This document shows positions 9,245-16,755 of a stretch of DNA of 64,000 nucleotides, piece by piece. A program made the translations under genes and the position numbers. A model generated the notes under the pieces. That model was not told where the DNA came from. It did not search any database and saw nothing but the letters and a program-made list of their open reading frames with translations. This DNA is from Stenotrophomonas acidaminiphila. GTDB lineage: Bacteria > Pseudomonadota > Gammaproteobacteria > Xanthomonadales > Xanthomonadaceae. Position 1 is the stretch's first letter. The number at the start of each line of letters is the position of its first letter. The stretch spans positions 2,030,501 to 2,094,500 of the forward strand of contig CP019797.1 of the NCBI GenBank assembly GCA_002951995.1. Direction: 5' to 3'.

Positions 9245-10645
9245 TCACTTCCTGCCTTTGACGTGCTTCATCAGCCGCCGCTTGGCCTTGACCTGGCGCT
9301 CGGTCAGCACGTTCTTCTTGCCCTCGTAGGGGTTGGCGCCCTCGCGGAACAGGAACGTCACCGGCGTGCCCACCAGCTTGAAGCGCTTGCGGAAGAAGTT
9401 CTCCAGGTAGCGCTTGTACGAGTCCGGCAGCTCCTTCAGGCGCGTGCCGTGCACGATGAAGGTCGGCGGGTTGGTGCCGCCCGGGTGCACGTAGCGCAGC
9501 TTGGAGACATGGCCGCGGATGCTCGGCGGCGGGTTGCTCTCGTAGGCGATTTCCAGCGCCTTGTTCACTTCGCTGGTGCTGAATTCGTGGGTGGCCGAGG
9601 CATGTGCGCGGTGCACCGCGCGGAACAGCTCGCGCAGGCCCGAACCGTGCTTGGCGGAGATCCGCACCACCTCGGCCCAGGGCACGAAGCCGAGCTTGAG
9701 CGAGAGCAGGGTTTCGGCCTGTTCGCGCTGGTAGTCGGTCAGCCCGTCCCACTTGTTGATCGCGATCACCAGCGCGCGCCCGGCATCGAGCACCGCGCCC
9801 AGCACGCTGGCGTCCTGGTCGGTGACGCCTTCGCTGGCATCGAGCATCAGCACCGCGACCTGGCACTCCTCGATCGAGCGCAGGGTCTTGACCACCGAGA
9901 ACTTCTCGACCACTTCGTCCACGCGCGATTTGCGGCGCAGGCCGGCGGTATCGATCAGCCGGTACAGGCGGCCGTCACGCTCGAGGTCCACGGAAATCGA
10001 ATCGCGGGTGGTGCCGGGCACGTCGGAGGCAATCATGCGCTCCTCGCCCAGCAGGCGGTTCACCAACGTCGATTTGCCGACATTGGGACGGCCGACGAAG
10101 GCGATGCGCACCCGTGCCGGGTCGTCGTCCAGGGTCTCGGTCGTGCCCTCTTCCGGCAGGCGCTCGACGATCTCCTCGAGCAGGTCGTCCAGGCCCTGGC
10201 GGTGCGCGGCCGAGACCGTGAGCATCTCGCCGAAGCCATAGCGCGCGAATTCCGAGCGCACGTCCTGCTCGTCGGTGCCGTCGATCTTGTTGATCAACAG
10301 CAGCGTCGGGCGCGACAGCTTGCGCAGCCACGCCAGGATCTCGTCATCCAGCGCCGAGGTGCCATCGCGGGCATCGACCACGAACAGGATCAGGTCCGCC
10401 TCGGCGGCGGCGGCGCGCGCCTGCCGCGCGGTGGCGCCGGCCAGGCCCTCCTCTTCCTCGGCGATGCCGCCGGTGTCGACGATCAGGAACGGGTTGTCCT
10501 CGTCGAGCCGGCACACGCCGTAGTTGCGGTCGCGGGTGACGCCGGGCTGGTCGTGGACCAGAGCGTCACGCGTACGCGTCAGGGCATTGAAGATGGTCGA
10601 CTTGCCGACATTCGGCCGTCCAACCAGGGCGACCAAAGGCAGCAT
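9245..10645 (-). CDS. der: Ribosome-associated GTPase Der (EngA)
   Basis: This 466-aa tandem-GTPase assists 50S ribosomal subunit maturation. Both G domains are complete: GRPNVGKST at 9-17 and again at 185-193, with DTGG and DTAG G3 motifs, NKID near 119 and NKWD in the second domain. The C-terminal KH-like domain ends in a basic tail ([17 protein letters not shown]). It lies 12 bp downstream of bamB, keeping the common yfgM-bamB-der order, and is closed by a strong terminator. Confidence 0.98.
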   Translation of the reverse strand: MLPLVALVGRPNVGKSTIFNALTRTRDALVHDQPGVTRDRNYGVCRLDEDNPFLIVDTGGIAEEEEGLAGATARQARAAAAEADLILFVVDARDGTSALDDEILAWLRKLSRPTLLLINKIDGTDEQDVRSEFARYGFGEMLTVSAAHRQGLDDLLEEIVERLPEEGTTETLDDDPARVRIAFVGRPNVGKSTLVNRLLGEERMIASDVPGTTRDSISVDLERDGRLYRLIDTAGLRRKSRVDEVVEKFSVVKTLRSIEECQVAVLMLDASEGVTDQDASVLGAVLDAGRALVIAINKWDGLTDYQREQAETLLSLKLGFVPWAEVVRISAKHGSGLRELFRAVHRAHASATHEFSTSEVNKALEIAYESNPPPSIRGHVSKLRYVHPGGTNPPTFIVHGTRLKELPDSYKRYLENFFRKRFKLVGTPVTFLFREGANPYEGKKNVLTERQVKAKRRLMKHVKGRK

Positions 10646-10657
10646 CGCTTGGACTCC

Positions 10658-11854
10658 TTAATTCGCCAACCGCCAGGCGGTCAGCTTGCCGTCCACGTTC
10701 TGCACCAGCAGCACGCCTTCGGCGACGATGGGTTGCGCAACCACGGGGTCGCCCCCGCTCTTTTCACGGGCCGCCAGGGCACCATCGCCCATCTGCAGCC
10801 AGTGCAGGTATCCCTTGTAATCGGCGACCACGACGTAATCGCCCTGGATCGCCGGGCCGGTCACCGAGCGCCGCGCCAGCGCCTGCTGCGACCACATCGC
10901 CGCACCCGAGGTCTTGTCCAGGCCATAGACCGTACCCTTGCCGTCGGTGACCACCACGTGGCCGGAGGAGACGGCCAGGCCGCCACCGCCGCCATGGTCG
11001 CGCGACCACAGCGGACGCCCGCTCGGGCCTTCGATCGCCAGGGTCTGGTTCTTGAAGCTGGTCACGTACAGGTTGTTGCCTTCCAGCACCGGGGCGCCGT
11101 CGACGTCGGCCATGCGCTCCAGTTCGGTACGCCCTTCCGGGGTGCCGATGGTCTGCTCCCACAGCGGGCGGCCGTCCTGCATGGCCAGCGCCGCCAGGGT
11201 GCCATCGTCGTTGCCGATGAACAGCACGCCCGGGCCCGCCACTACCGGCGCGTTGCCGCGCACGGTCAGCGAGGGCAGCTCCTGCGCATTGAACCAGCGC
11301 CGTTCGCCGCTGCCGGCATCCAGCGCGGTGGTACGGCCGTCGTTGCTGCGCACGAAGACCAGCCCCTGCGCGACCGCCGGGGCGGCGATGATCTCGCCGG
11401 GGACGCGCGCGCGCCACTTTTCGCTGCCGTTGGCCGCGTCCAGCGCGATCACCTGGCCGTCCAGCGTGCCGATGACCACCAGCCCCTCGCCCACGCCCGG
11501 GCCACCGGACAGGCGCAGGTTGGCCTTCTTCTTTTCCTTGGCGGGCGTGTATTCCCACACCTGCTTGCCGGTCTGCAGGTCGAGCGCGTGCACGCCGCCT
11601 TCGACCGCCGCGGCGTAGACGCGGCCATCGGCCACGGCCGGTGCCTGGCGCACGCCGATGCGGCCTTCACCCTTGCCGACGTTGGCCGACCAGATGCGGT
11701 TGACCTTGAGCGTGGGCTCGAACTTGACCAGTTCGGCCGGCTCCAGGGCCTTCTTGGCCTCGGCATCCTTGCCCGCGAACCAGCCCTTGACCGTCGAGCA
11801 ACCGCTCAGCGCCACCGCGACCAGCGCGATGCCCGCCACATGCTTGAGTTTCAT
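10658..11854 (-). CDS. bamB: Outer membrane assembly lipoprotein BamB
   Basis: This 398-aa lipoprotein has an N-terminal signal ending in the lipobox LSGC (Cys19). The rest is an eight-bladed beta-propeller of PQQ-like repeats, for example GRVYAAAVEGGVHALD, GLVVIGTLDGQVIALDA and GLVFVRSNDGRTTALDA. It is a scaffold subunit of the BAM complex that folds outer-membrane proteins. The Asp after the lipid Cys that would signal inner-membrane retention is absent (CST), which agrees with the outer membrane. Its ATG overlaps the yfgM stop by one base (TGATG), indicating translational coupling. Confidence 0.96.
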   Translation of the reverse strand: MKLKHVAGIALVAVALSGCSTVKGWFAGKDAEAKKALEPAELVKFEPTLKVNRIWSANVGKGEGRIGVRQAPAVADGRVYAAAVEGGVHALDLQTGKQVWEYTPAKEKKKANLRLSGGPGVGEGLVVIGTLDGQVIALDAANGSEKWRARVPGEIIAAPAVAQGLVFVRSNDGRTTALDAGSGERRWFNAQELPSLTVRGNAPVVAGPGVLFIGNDDGTLAALAMQDGRPLWEQTIGTPEGRTELERMADVDGAPVLEGNNLYVTSFKNQTLAIEGPSGRPLWSRDHGGGGGLAVSSGHVVVTDGKGTVYGLDKTSGAAMWSQQALARRSVTGPAIQGDYVVVADYKGYLHWLQMGDGALAAREKSGGDPVVAQPIVAEGVLLVQNVDGKLTAWRLAN

Positions 11855-12495
11855 CAGTTCTTCTCCGCCGCAGGGTCGGCGACGGTACCGCCGGCGTCCA
11901 TCAGCTTGATTTCGAGCAGGCGACGCTGCGGCGCGGCGACGTCGAGCTTGGCCAGCGACTGCGCGTACAGCTCGCGCGCCTGCTCGCGCTTGTCCTGCGC
12001 CACCAGCGCGTCACCGCGGATCTCCAGGCTGGCGCTGTCATCGGCCTTGCCAAGCAGGGCCTGTGCTTCGGCCGCCTTGCCGGTTTCGATCAGCAGGCGG
12101 GCAATGCGCTGGTCGATCAGCAGCTTGAACTCGCCTTCGACCTTCAACCCGCGCAGGGTCTTGATAGCATCGTCGTTCTTGCCCGCCTCGACCTGCGCCT
12201 TGGCCAGCTCCAGCGCCGCGAGGTCGGCATAGATGCCGGCCTTGCTGCCTTCCAGCGCCGCCACTTCCTTGGCGGCCTCGTCCAGGTTCTTGGACTGCAG
12301 GCTGCGGCTGACCGCGTCATAGCGGCTGTTGGCCTGCGCCAGCTTGCCCACCTGGTCGTTCTGCCACCACTTCCAGCCCATGATCAAGGCCAGCGCAAGC
12401 ACCACCCCGCCAATGATCCCAGCGCCGTTCTGGCGCAGCCAGGTGCGGACACGTTCGCCTTGTTCATGCTCGTCGAGCAGGTCGTCAATCGCCAT
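11854..12495 (-). CDS. yfgM: YfgM-family TPR-like membrane protein
   Basis: About 213 aa, starting MAIDDLLDEHEQGERVRTWL with a GGAG-type ribosome site upstream. One transmembrane segment (about residues 24-43, GAGIIGGVVLALALIMGWKW) is followed by a periplasmic TPR-like domain rich in Ala and Leu. YfgM is known as an ancillary SecYEG/PpiD-associated factor for outer-membrane and periplasmic proteins. Its tight coupling to bamB fits an envelope role. A longer reading from 12648 has no family support and overlaps rodZ. Confidence 0.9.
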   Translation of the reverse strand: MAIDDLLDEHEQGERVRTWLRQNGAGIIGGVVLALALIMGWKWWQNDQVGKLAQANSRYDAVSRSLQSKNLDEAAKEVAALEGSKAGIYADLAALELAKAQVEAGKNDDAIKTLRGLKVEGEFKLLIDQRIARLLIETGKAAEAQALLGKADDSASLEIRGDALVAQDKREQARELYAQSLAKLDVAAPQRRLLEIKLMDAGGTVADPAAEKN

Positions 12496-12553
12496 GCGTA
12501 ACTCTCGCTCCACTCCTGCCGGGGGAGCCTTGATGTTTTGATCTGCGCTCGTT

Positions 12554-13366
12554 TCAGTGCGAAACCGGCGCCACGGAGCCGTCAGAGGATACCGTAAAGC
12601 GGGCCACATTATTACCGCTTGTAAACGGCGCCAGGTCGACATTGCCACCGCTCTGGCGGAAGTCCACTTCCGAGGCGTTGCCTACTTTCATGCGGCCGAC
12701 CTGACCGGGACTGTAACTGCGCTTCTCGCCGGCGCGGATCAGCGCCTTCTCGACGATGGAACCATCCGGCGCGGAGACCTCGACCCAGCTGTCGCCGCGG
12801 AACTCCAGGCTCATGCCCGCCGACGCCAGCGCCTGCGGCTCCGCCGCCTGCCGCGCGAGGGGCGCCATCGATGCGATGTAGGGCGCCCGCTCCTGCTGCG
12901 GGCGTGCCGCCGCTTCGTCGCTGCCGGCGCTACCGGCAGCGGCCACCGACGCCGGGTCCGGTACCACGTCCAGCGACGCGGTACTGGGTGGCGCGTCGCC
13001 GAACTTGCTCTGGAAGGCGTACCAGACCGGCACCGCCAGCACTGCGGTGATCACCACGTACACCGCCCGGCGACCGAGACTCTCGGCGACCCGGCGCACG
13101 CGCGGGGTATGCGTATGGCTGACCAGCTTGGGCGGCTCGACCGGCGCGATCCGCGCCTGCTGCAGCAGCCCGTCCAGGTTGACGCTGAGCAGCCGCGCAT
13201 AACTGCGCAGCTGGCCACGCACGAACACCGGCGCGCCCAGGCGCTCCCAATGCTCCTGCTCCAGCGCGGCAACCACCTGCACCGGCATGTGCAGCCGCCC
13301 CGCCACTTCCTCCAGCGACAGGCCAGCCGCCTGGCGCGCCTGGCGAAGCTGCTCCCCGCAGCCCAC
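12554..13366 (-). CDS. rodZ: Cytoskeleton protein RodZ
   Basis: 270 aa with the RodZ layout: an N-terminal cytoplasmic HTH (residues about 4-65, GEQLRQARQAAGLSLEEVAG), one transmembrane helix (101-118, AVYVVITAVLAVPVWYAF) and a C-terminal DUF4115 periplasmic domain (about 185-258, with GDSWVEVSAPDG). RodZ anchors MreB for rod-shaped growth. The only start in this frame is GTG 13366, because a TGA lies three codons upstream. A frame offset by one base begins GTG 13404, 6 bp after pilF, and reads MSNDPGMNAFEG. One extra G in the run at 13369-13372 would join it to RodZ. The N-terminus is therefore uncertain. Confidence 0.9.
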   Translation of the reverse strand: MGCGEQLRQARQAAGLSLEEVAGRLHMPVQVVAALEQEHWERLGAPVFVRGQLRSYARLLSVNLDGLLQQARIAPVEPPKLVSHTHTPRVRRVAESLGRRAVYVVITAVLAVPVWYAFQSKFGDAPPSTASLDVVPDPASVAAAGSAGSDEAAARPQQERAPYIASMAPLARQAAEPQALASAGMSLEFRGDSWVEVSAPDGSIVEKALIRAGEKRSYSPGQVGRMKVGNASEVDFRQSGGNVDLAPFTSGNNVARFTVSSDGSVAPVSH

Positions 13367-13410
13367 CGCCCCTCAAAAGCGTTCATACCCGGATCATTGC
13401 TCACAATGCA

Positions 13411-14202
13411 TCAGCCCTGGGAATTCGGGGTTGCGCCGGCAGGAAATTCCTCACGCAACCGCTGCTGGTATCGGCTGACGGCACTGCTGTCGCCCAGCCG
13501 TTCTTCAATCTGAATGGCAAGTTGTAACACGGAAACCGTGGCCGGCGCAGCCGCCAGGCGTCGCTGGTAGAACGCGCGCGCCTCGAAATAGCGCCCCAGC
13601 CGGAACTCGTTGCGCGCCATCGCCTCCAGCGCATATGCGTTGTCCGGGTCAAGTTCCAGCGCCTGGCGCAGGTCCTGCCCGGCGCGTTCGCCCTGCCCCG
13701 CTTCCAGCGCGCAGCCGCCCGCGTTTGCCAGCGCGTCGGCACGTTCCTGGTAGCCGGGATCGGCCACGGCGCGGTCGAACCAGACCAGCGCCTCGGCCGG
13801 ATGGCCGTTGGCGCACAGCCAGGCACCATAGTTGTTGAGCACGTCGCCCTGGCGCGGCGCAAGCTCGGCGGCGCGCCGGTACAGCCGGCCGGCCTCCTCC
13901 ATGTTGCCCCGCCGCCCTTCGATCACCGCCTGCAGGGTGTAGGCCGCCGGATCGTCCGGCGCCAGCCTCTGCGCCGAGCGGGCGTGTTTGAAGGCGCCAT
14001 CGAGGTCGCCCCGGCCCAGCCGGTCGCCGACCAGCCGCAACAGTTCCTGGTAGCGCAGGCGCGCGCGCACCTGGCGGTCGTCATGCACCTCTACGGACTG
14101 CGCCATCTCCGGGCCCCAGCGGACCCTGGTCGCCTTGGTGCCATGCCCGCAGCCGGCAAGCAGCAGCAGGACCAGCACCGACGCGAGCAGGCGCTCAACC
14201 AA
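13411..14202 (-). CDS. pilF: Type IV pilus pilotin PilF/PilW (TPR lipoprotein)
   Basis: This 263-aa lipoprotein has lipobox LLAGC (Cys18). TPR repeats follow from about residue 55, with motif lines such as [45 protein letters not shown] and [19 protein letters not shown]. PilF is the pilotin that brings the PilQ secretin to the outer membrane. It overlaps the upstream rlmN by 8 bp, the usual rlmN-pilF-rodZ order. Confidence 0.93.
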   Translation of the reverse strand: MVERLLASVLVLLLLAGCGHGTKATRVRWGPEMAQSVEVHDDRQVRARLRYQELLRLVGDRLGRGDLDGAFKHARSAQRLAPDDPAAYTLQAVIEGRRGNMEEAGRLYRRAAELAPRQGDVLNNYGAWLCANGHPAEALVWFDRAVADPGYQERADALANAGGCALEAGQGERAGQDLRQALELDPDNAYALEAMARNEFRLGRYFEARAFYQRRLAAAPATVSVLQLAIQIEERLGDSSAVSRYQQRLREEFPAGATPNSQG

Positions 14203-15412
14203 GCGCGTCCCGCTGCGCCGGGGGCGCGTCCTGGGCCTGCAGCAGCCGGTTGAACTCGGCCTGGCGACGGGTGCGATCCATCACCTGGCCCTTGAGCTGG
14301 CCGCAGGCGGCATCGATGTCGTCGCCGCGGGTGCGCCGCACCATCGTCAGTACCTGCGCGTCGAGCAGGATCTTCTGGAAGGCGCGGATCTGCTCCTCGT
14401 CCGAACGCTCGTAGCGGGTGCCCGGGAACGGGTTGAACGGAATCAGGTTGACCTTGCCCGAGTCCTTGGCCTGCACCGCGTTGTCGAACTGGCGCATCAG
14501 CCGCGCCAGCTGGCGGGCGTGCTCGGGCTGGTCGTTGATGCCCTTCATCAGGGTGTATTCGAAGGTCACCGAATCGCGCTTCTTGTTGCCGCGCAGGTAG
14601 CGCGCGCAGGACGCCATCAATTCGGCGATGGGGTACTTTTTGTTGAGCGGCACCAGGGTTTCGCGCAGCGCGTCGTTGGGCGCATGCAGCGACACCGCCA
14701 GCGACACGTCGCTTTCGACCGACAGGCGGTCGATCTGCGGCACCAGCCCGGACGTGGACAGGGTCACGCGTTTGTTGGCCAGGCCGTAGCCCAGGTCGTC
14801 GCGCATGATGCTCATGGCACGCACGACATTGTCAAAATTCATCAGCGGCTCGCCCATGCCCATCATCACCACGTTGGTGAGGCGGCGCATCTGGTGCGGC
14901 ACGTTGCCCAGGTGGCGCGCGGCGACCCACACCTGGCCGATGATCTCGGCGGTGGTCAGGTTGCGGTTGAAGCCCTGGGTGGCAGTCGAACAGAAGGTGC
15001 AGTTCAGGCCGCAGCCGACCTGCGAGGACACGCACAGCGTGCCGCGGGTCTTGTCCGGGATGTACACGGTTTCGATGGCATTCCTGCCATCCACGCCCAT
15101 CGCCAGCAGCCACTTGTGGGTGCCGTCGGCCGACGGTTTGTCGAACACGACATTGGGGACGACGACCTCGGCATGCTGCTGCAGCTTGGCGCGCAGCGAC
15201 TTGCCGAGGTCGGTCATCTGGTCGAAATCGGTGACGTAGCGGTGGTGGATCCACTTCATCACCTGGTGGGCGCGGAACTTCTGTTCGCCGAGCGTCTCGA
15301 CGAAGAACGTCTCCAGGCCCGCGCGATCGAGGTCGAGCAGGTTCTGCTTGCCAGCCGCCGGCGTGGTTTTCGGCAGCGGCTGGATGGCGGGGGACTGTAC
15401 GACCTCGTTCAC
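14195..15412 (-). CDS. rlmN: 23S rRNA/tRNA adenine C2-methyltransferase RlmN
   Basis: This 405-aa radical-SAM enzyme carries the cluster motif Cys134, Cys138, Cys141 in GCGLNCTFC. Other conserved blocks are [41 protein letters not shown] and [10 protein letters not shown]. The C-terminal Cys in DIDAACGQL is the residue that forms the methyl-carrying intermediate. It methylates A2503 of 23S rRNA and A37 of some tRNAs. About 40 extra N-terminal residues before the conserved domain are hydrophilic. It is followed closely by pilF. Confidence 0.97.
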   Translation of the reverse strand: MNEVVQSPAIQPLPKTTPAAGKQNLLDLDRAGLETFFVETLGEQKFRAHQVMKWIHHRYVTDFDQMTDLGKSLRAKLQQHAEVVVPNVVFDKPSADGTHKWLLAMGVDGRNAIETVYIPDKTRGTLCVSSQVGCGLNCTFCSTATQGFNRNLTTAEIIGQVWVAARHLGNVPHQMRRLTNVVMMGMGEPLMNFDNVVRAMSIMRDDLGYGLANKRVTLSTSGLVPQIDRLSVESDVSLAVSLHAPNDALRETLVPLNKKYPIAELMASCARYLRGNKKRDSVTFEYTLMKGINDQPEHARQLARLMRQFDNAVQAKDSGKVNLIPFNPFPGTRYERSDEEQIRAFQKILLDAQVLTMVRRTRGDDIDAACGQLKGQVMDRTRRQAEFNRLLQAQDAPPAQRDALG

Positions 15413-15435
15413 GGCTTCAACCTTCTACGTACTGC

Positions 15436-15861
15436 TCAGCGCGAGACCACTTCGGTGGCGGCGAAGAAGTAGGCGATCTCGATCGCGGCGTTCTCGACCG
15501 AGTCCGAGCCGTGGGCGGCGTTGGCGTCGATGGATTCGGCGAAGTCGGCGCGGATGGTGCCCGGCGCGGCTTCCTTCGGATTGGTGGCGCCCAGCAGTTC
15601 GCGGTGGGCCAGCACGGCATTCTCGCCTTCCAGCGCCTGGATCATCACCGGGCCGGAGATCATGAATTCAACCAGCGCGTTGAAAAACGGACGCTCGCGG
15701 TGCACGGCGTAGAAGCCTTCGGCCTCGCGGCGCGACAGCTGCTTGTACTTGGCGGCCACGATCTTCAGGCCGGCCTTTTCGAAGCGGGCGTAGATCTCGC
15801 CGATCACGTTCTTGGCGACGGCATCGGGCTTGATGATGGAAAGGGTGCGCTCCAGCGCCAT
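15436..15861 (-). CDS. ndk: Nucleoside diphosphate kinase
   Basis: This 141-aa enzyme moves the gamma-phosphate from NTPs to NDPs through His117 (NAAHGSD). The family start [14 protein letters not shown] sets ATG 15861, preceded by GGAG at good spacing; an earlier in-frame ATG at 15903 lacks family support. Lys11, Tyr51 and the Arg residues of the nucleotide site are in their normal places. An intrinsic terminator sits only about 43 bp upstream in the leader. The gene lies 23 bp upstream of rlmN on the same strand. Confidence 0.97.
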   Translation of the reverse strand: MALERTLSIIKPDAVAKNVIGEIYARFEKAGLKIVAAKYKQLSRREAEGFYAVHRERPFFNALVEFMISGPVMIQALEGENAVLAHRELLGATNPKEAAPGTIRADFAESIDANAAHGSDSVENAAIEIAYFFAATEVVSR

Positions 15862-15904
15862 GGGAATTCTCCGGATTTGGGGCCGGTCGGCCCGAGGGTA
15901 CATG

Positions 15905-15929
15905 AAAAAAACCCGCGTGCGGACGCGGG
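15905..15929 (-). terminator. Intrinsic terminator inside the ndk leader (possible attenuator)
   Basis: On the minus strand CCCGCGT-CCGC-ACGCGGG is followed by seven T residues. The T-run ends about 43 nt before the ndk ATG. No minus-strand gene ends just upstream, because the neighbour psrA is divergent. The structure therefore lies in the ndk 5' region. A TAGAAT at 15953-15958 could be the -10 of a promoter reading into it. Confidence 0.7.
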
Positions 15930-15952
15930 CTTAGCCTGAATTGCGGTTGCCA

Positions 15953-15958
15953 ATTCTA
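15953..15958 (-). promoter_or_regulatory. Possible ndk -10 element upstream of the leader terminator
   Basis: TAGAAT on the minus strand (five of six matches). The expected start near 15946 would give a roughly 85-nt leader containing the terminator hairpin. The -35 (TGTGCA at 15977-15982) is weak. Confidence 0.35.
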
Positions 15959-16011
15959 ACGGGTGCCCGGGGGCTTTGCACAGCGCCAGATAAATGATGC
16001 TGCAAAGCAGC

Positions 16012-16040
16012 ATGACCCTGCGCCCCGCCGGGCGTAGCAT
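16012..16040 (+). promoter_or_regulatory. Predicted psrA-like gene promoter
   Basis: ATGACC (16012-16017) and TAGCAT (16035-16040) are separated by 17 bp and each match four of six consensus bases. The start point would fall inside the adjacent CAAAC-GTTTG operator. Confidence 0.4.
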
Positions 16041-16041
16041 C

Positions 16042-16055
16042 CAAACAATCGTTTG
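16042..16055. promoter_or_regulatory. PsrA-type operator CAAAC-N4-GTTTG
   Basis: CAAACAATCGTTTG fits the PsrA consensus (G/C)AAAC(N2-4)GTTT(G/C). It lies 15 bp before the ATG of a PsrA-like TetR regulator and just after a predicted -10, so autorepression by blocking initiation is likely. Long-chain acyl-CoA or free fatty acid would be the expected inducer. No second copy is seen before fadB or fadA. Confidence 0.75.
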
Positions 16056-16070
16056 ATTGACTGCATCGCC

Positions 16071-16724
16071 ATGGGCAAACCCGCCAGCTTCTCCACCAAG
16101 GACCGCATCCTCTGCGCCGCCGAGGAACTGTTCGCGCAGTACGGCTTCGCCGGCACCTCGCTGCGGCAGGTGACCAGCCACGCCGACGTCAACATCGCCG
16201 CGGTCAACTACCACTTCGGTTCCAAGGAAAACCTGGTCAACGAGGTGTTCCGCCGGCGCATGGACGAAATGACCGCCGCCCGCCTGGCCCAGCTGGAGCA
16301 GGCCCGCGCCATCCGCCCCGGCGACCTGCGCGCGGTGCTGGCCGCCTTCGTCGAGCCGGCGCTGGCGATGGCGCAGGACCGGCAGAGCGGGGGCGCGTTC
16401 GTGCGGGTGATCGCCCGCGCCTACGCCGAGAAGAACGACAACCTGCGCAAGTTCCTGTCCGACCACTACGGCCACGTGCTGCGTGAGTTCGGCAAGGCCA
16501 TCGGCGCCTGCGTGCCCGGCCTGAGCAAGGAAGAGCTGTACTGGCGGCTGGACTTCCTCGCCGGCGCGCTGACCTATGCGATGGCCGATTTCGGCCTGAT
16601 CAAGCGCCCGCACGGCATCAGCGAGGCCGCGCACCGCAGCAAGGCTGCCAACGAACTGATCCATTTCGCCGAGGCCGGGTTCCGCGCCAGCGCACACGGC
16701 GCCGCCGCGCCCGCCTCCCCCTGA
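16071..16724 (+). CDS. TetR-family fatty-acid regulator (PsrA/FadR-like)
   Basis: 217 aa. The N-terminal TetR HTH has TKDRILCAAEELFAQYGF and then TSLRQVTSHADVNIAAVNYH with FGSKENLVNEVF, very close to the HTH of Pseudomonas PsrA. The C-terminal ligand domain is helical. ATG 16071 (MGKPASFSTK) is preferred over the in-frame TTG at 16053. It is 31 bp upstream of fadB on the same strand, so psrA-fadB-fadA is probably one transcript. The role as repressor of beta-oxidation genes relieved by fatty acyl signals is inferred from family and context. Confidence 0.85.
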   Translation: MGKPASFSTKDRILCAAEELFAQYGFAGTSLRQVTSHADVNIAAVNYHFGSKENLVNEVFRRRMDEMTAARLAQLEQARAIRPGDLRAVLAAFVEPALAMAQDRQSGGAFVRVIARAYAEKNDNLRKFLSDHYGHVLREFGKAIGACVPGLSKEELYWRLDFLAGALTYAMADFGLIKRPHGISEAAHRSKAANELIHFAEAGFRASAHGAAAPASP

Positions 16725-16755
16725 TTCCACCCGGTACCAACAAAGGCCCTACATC

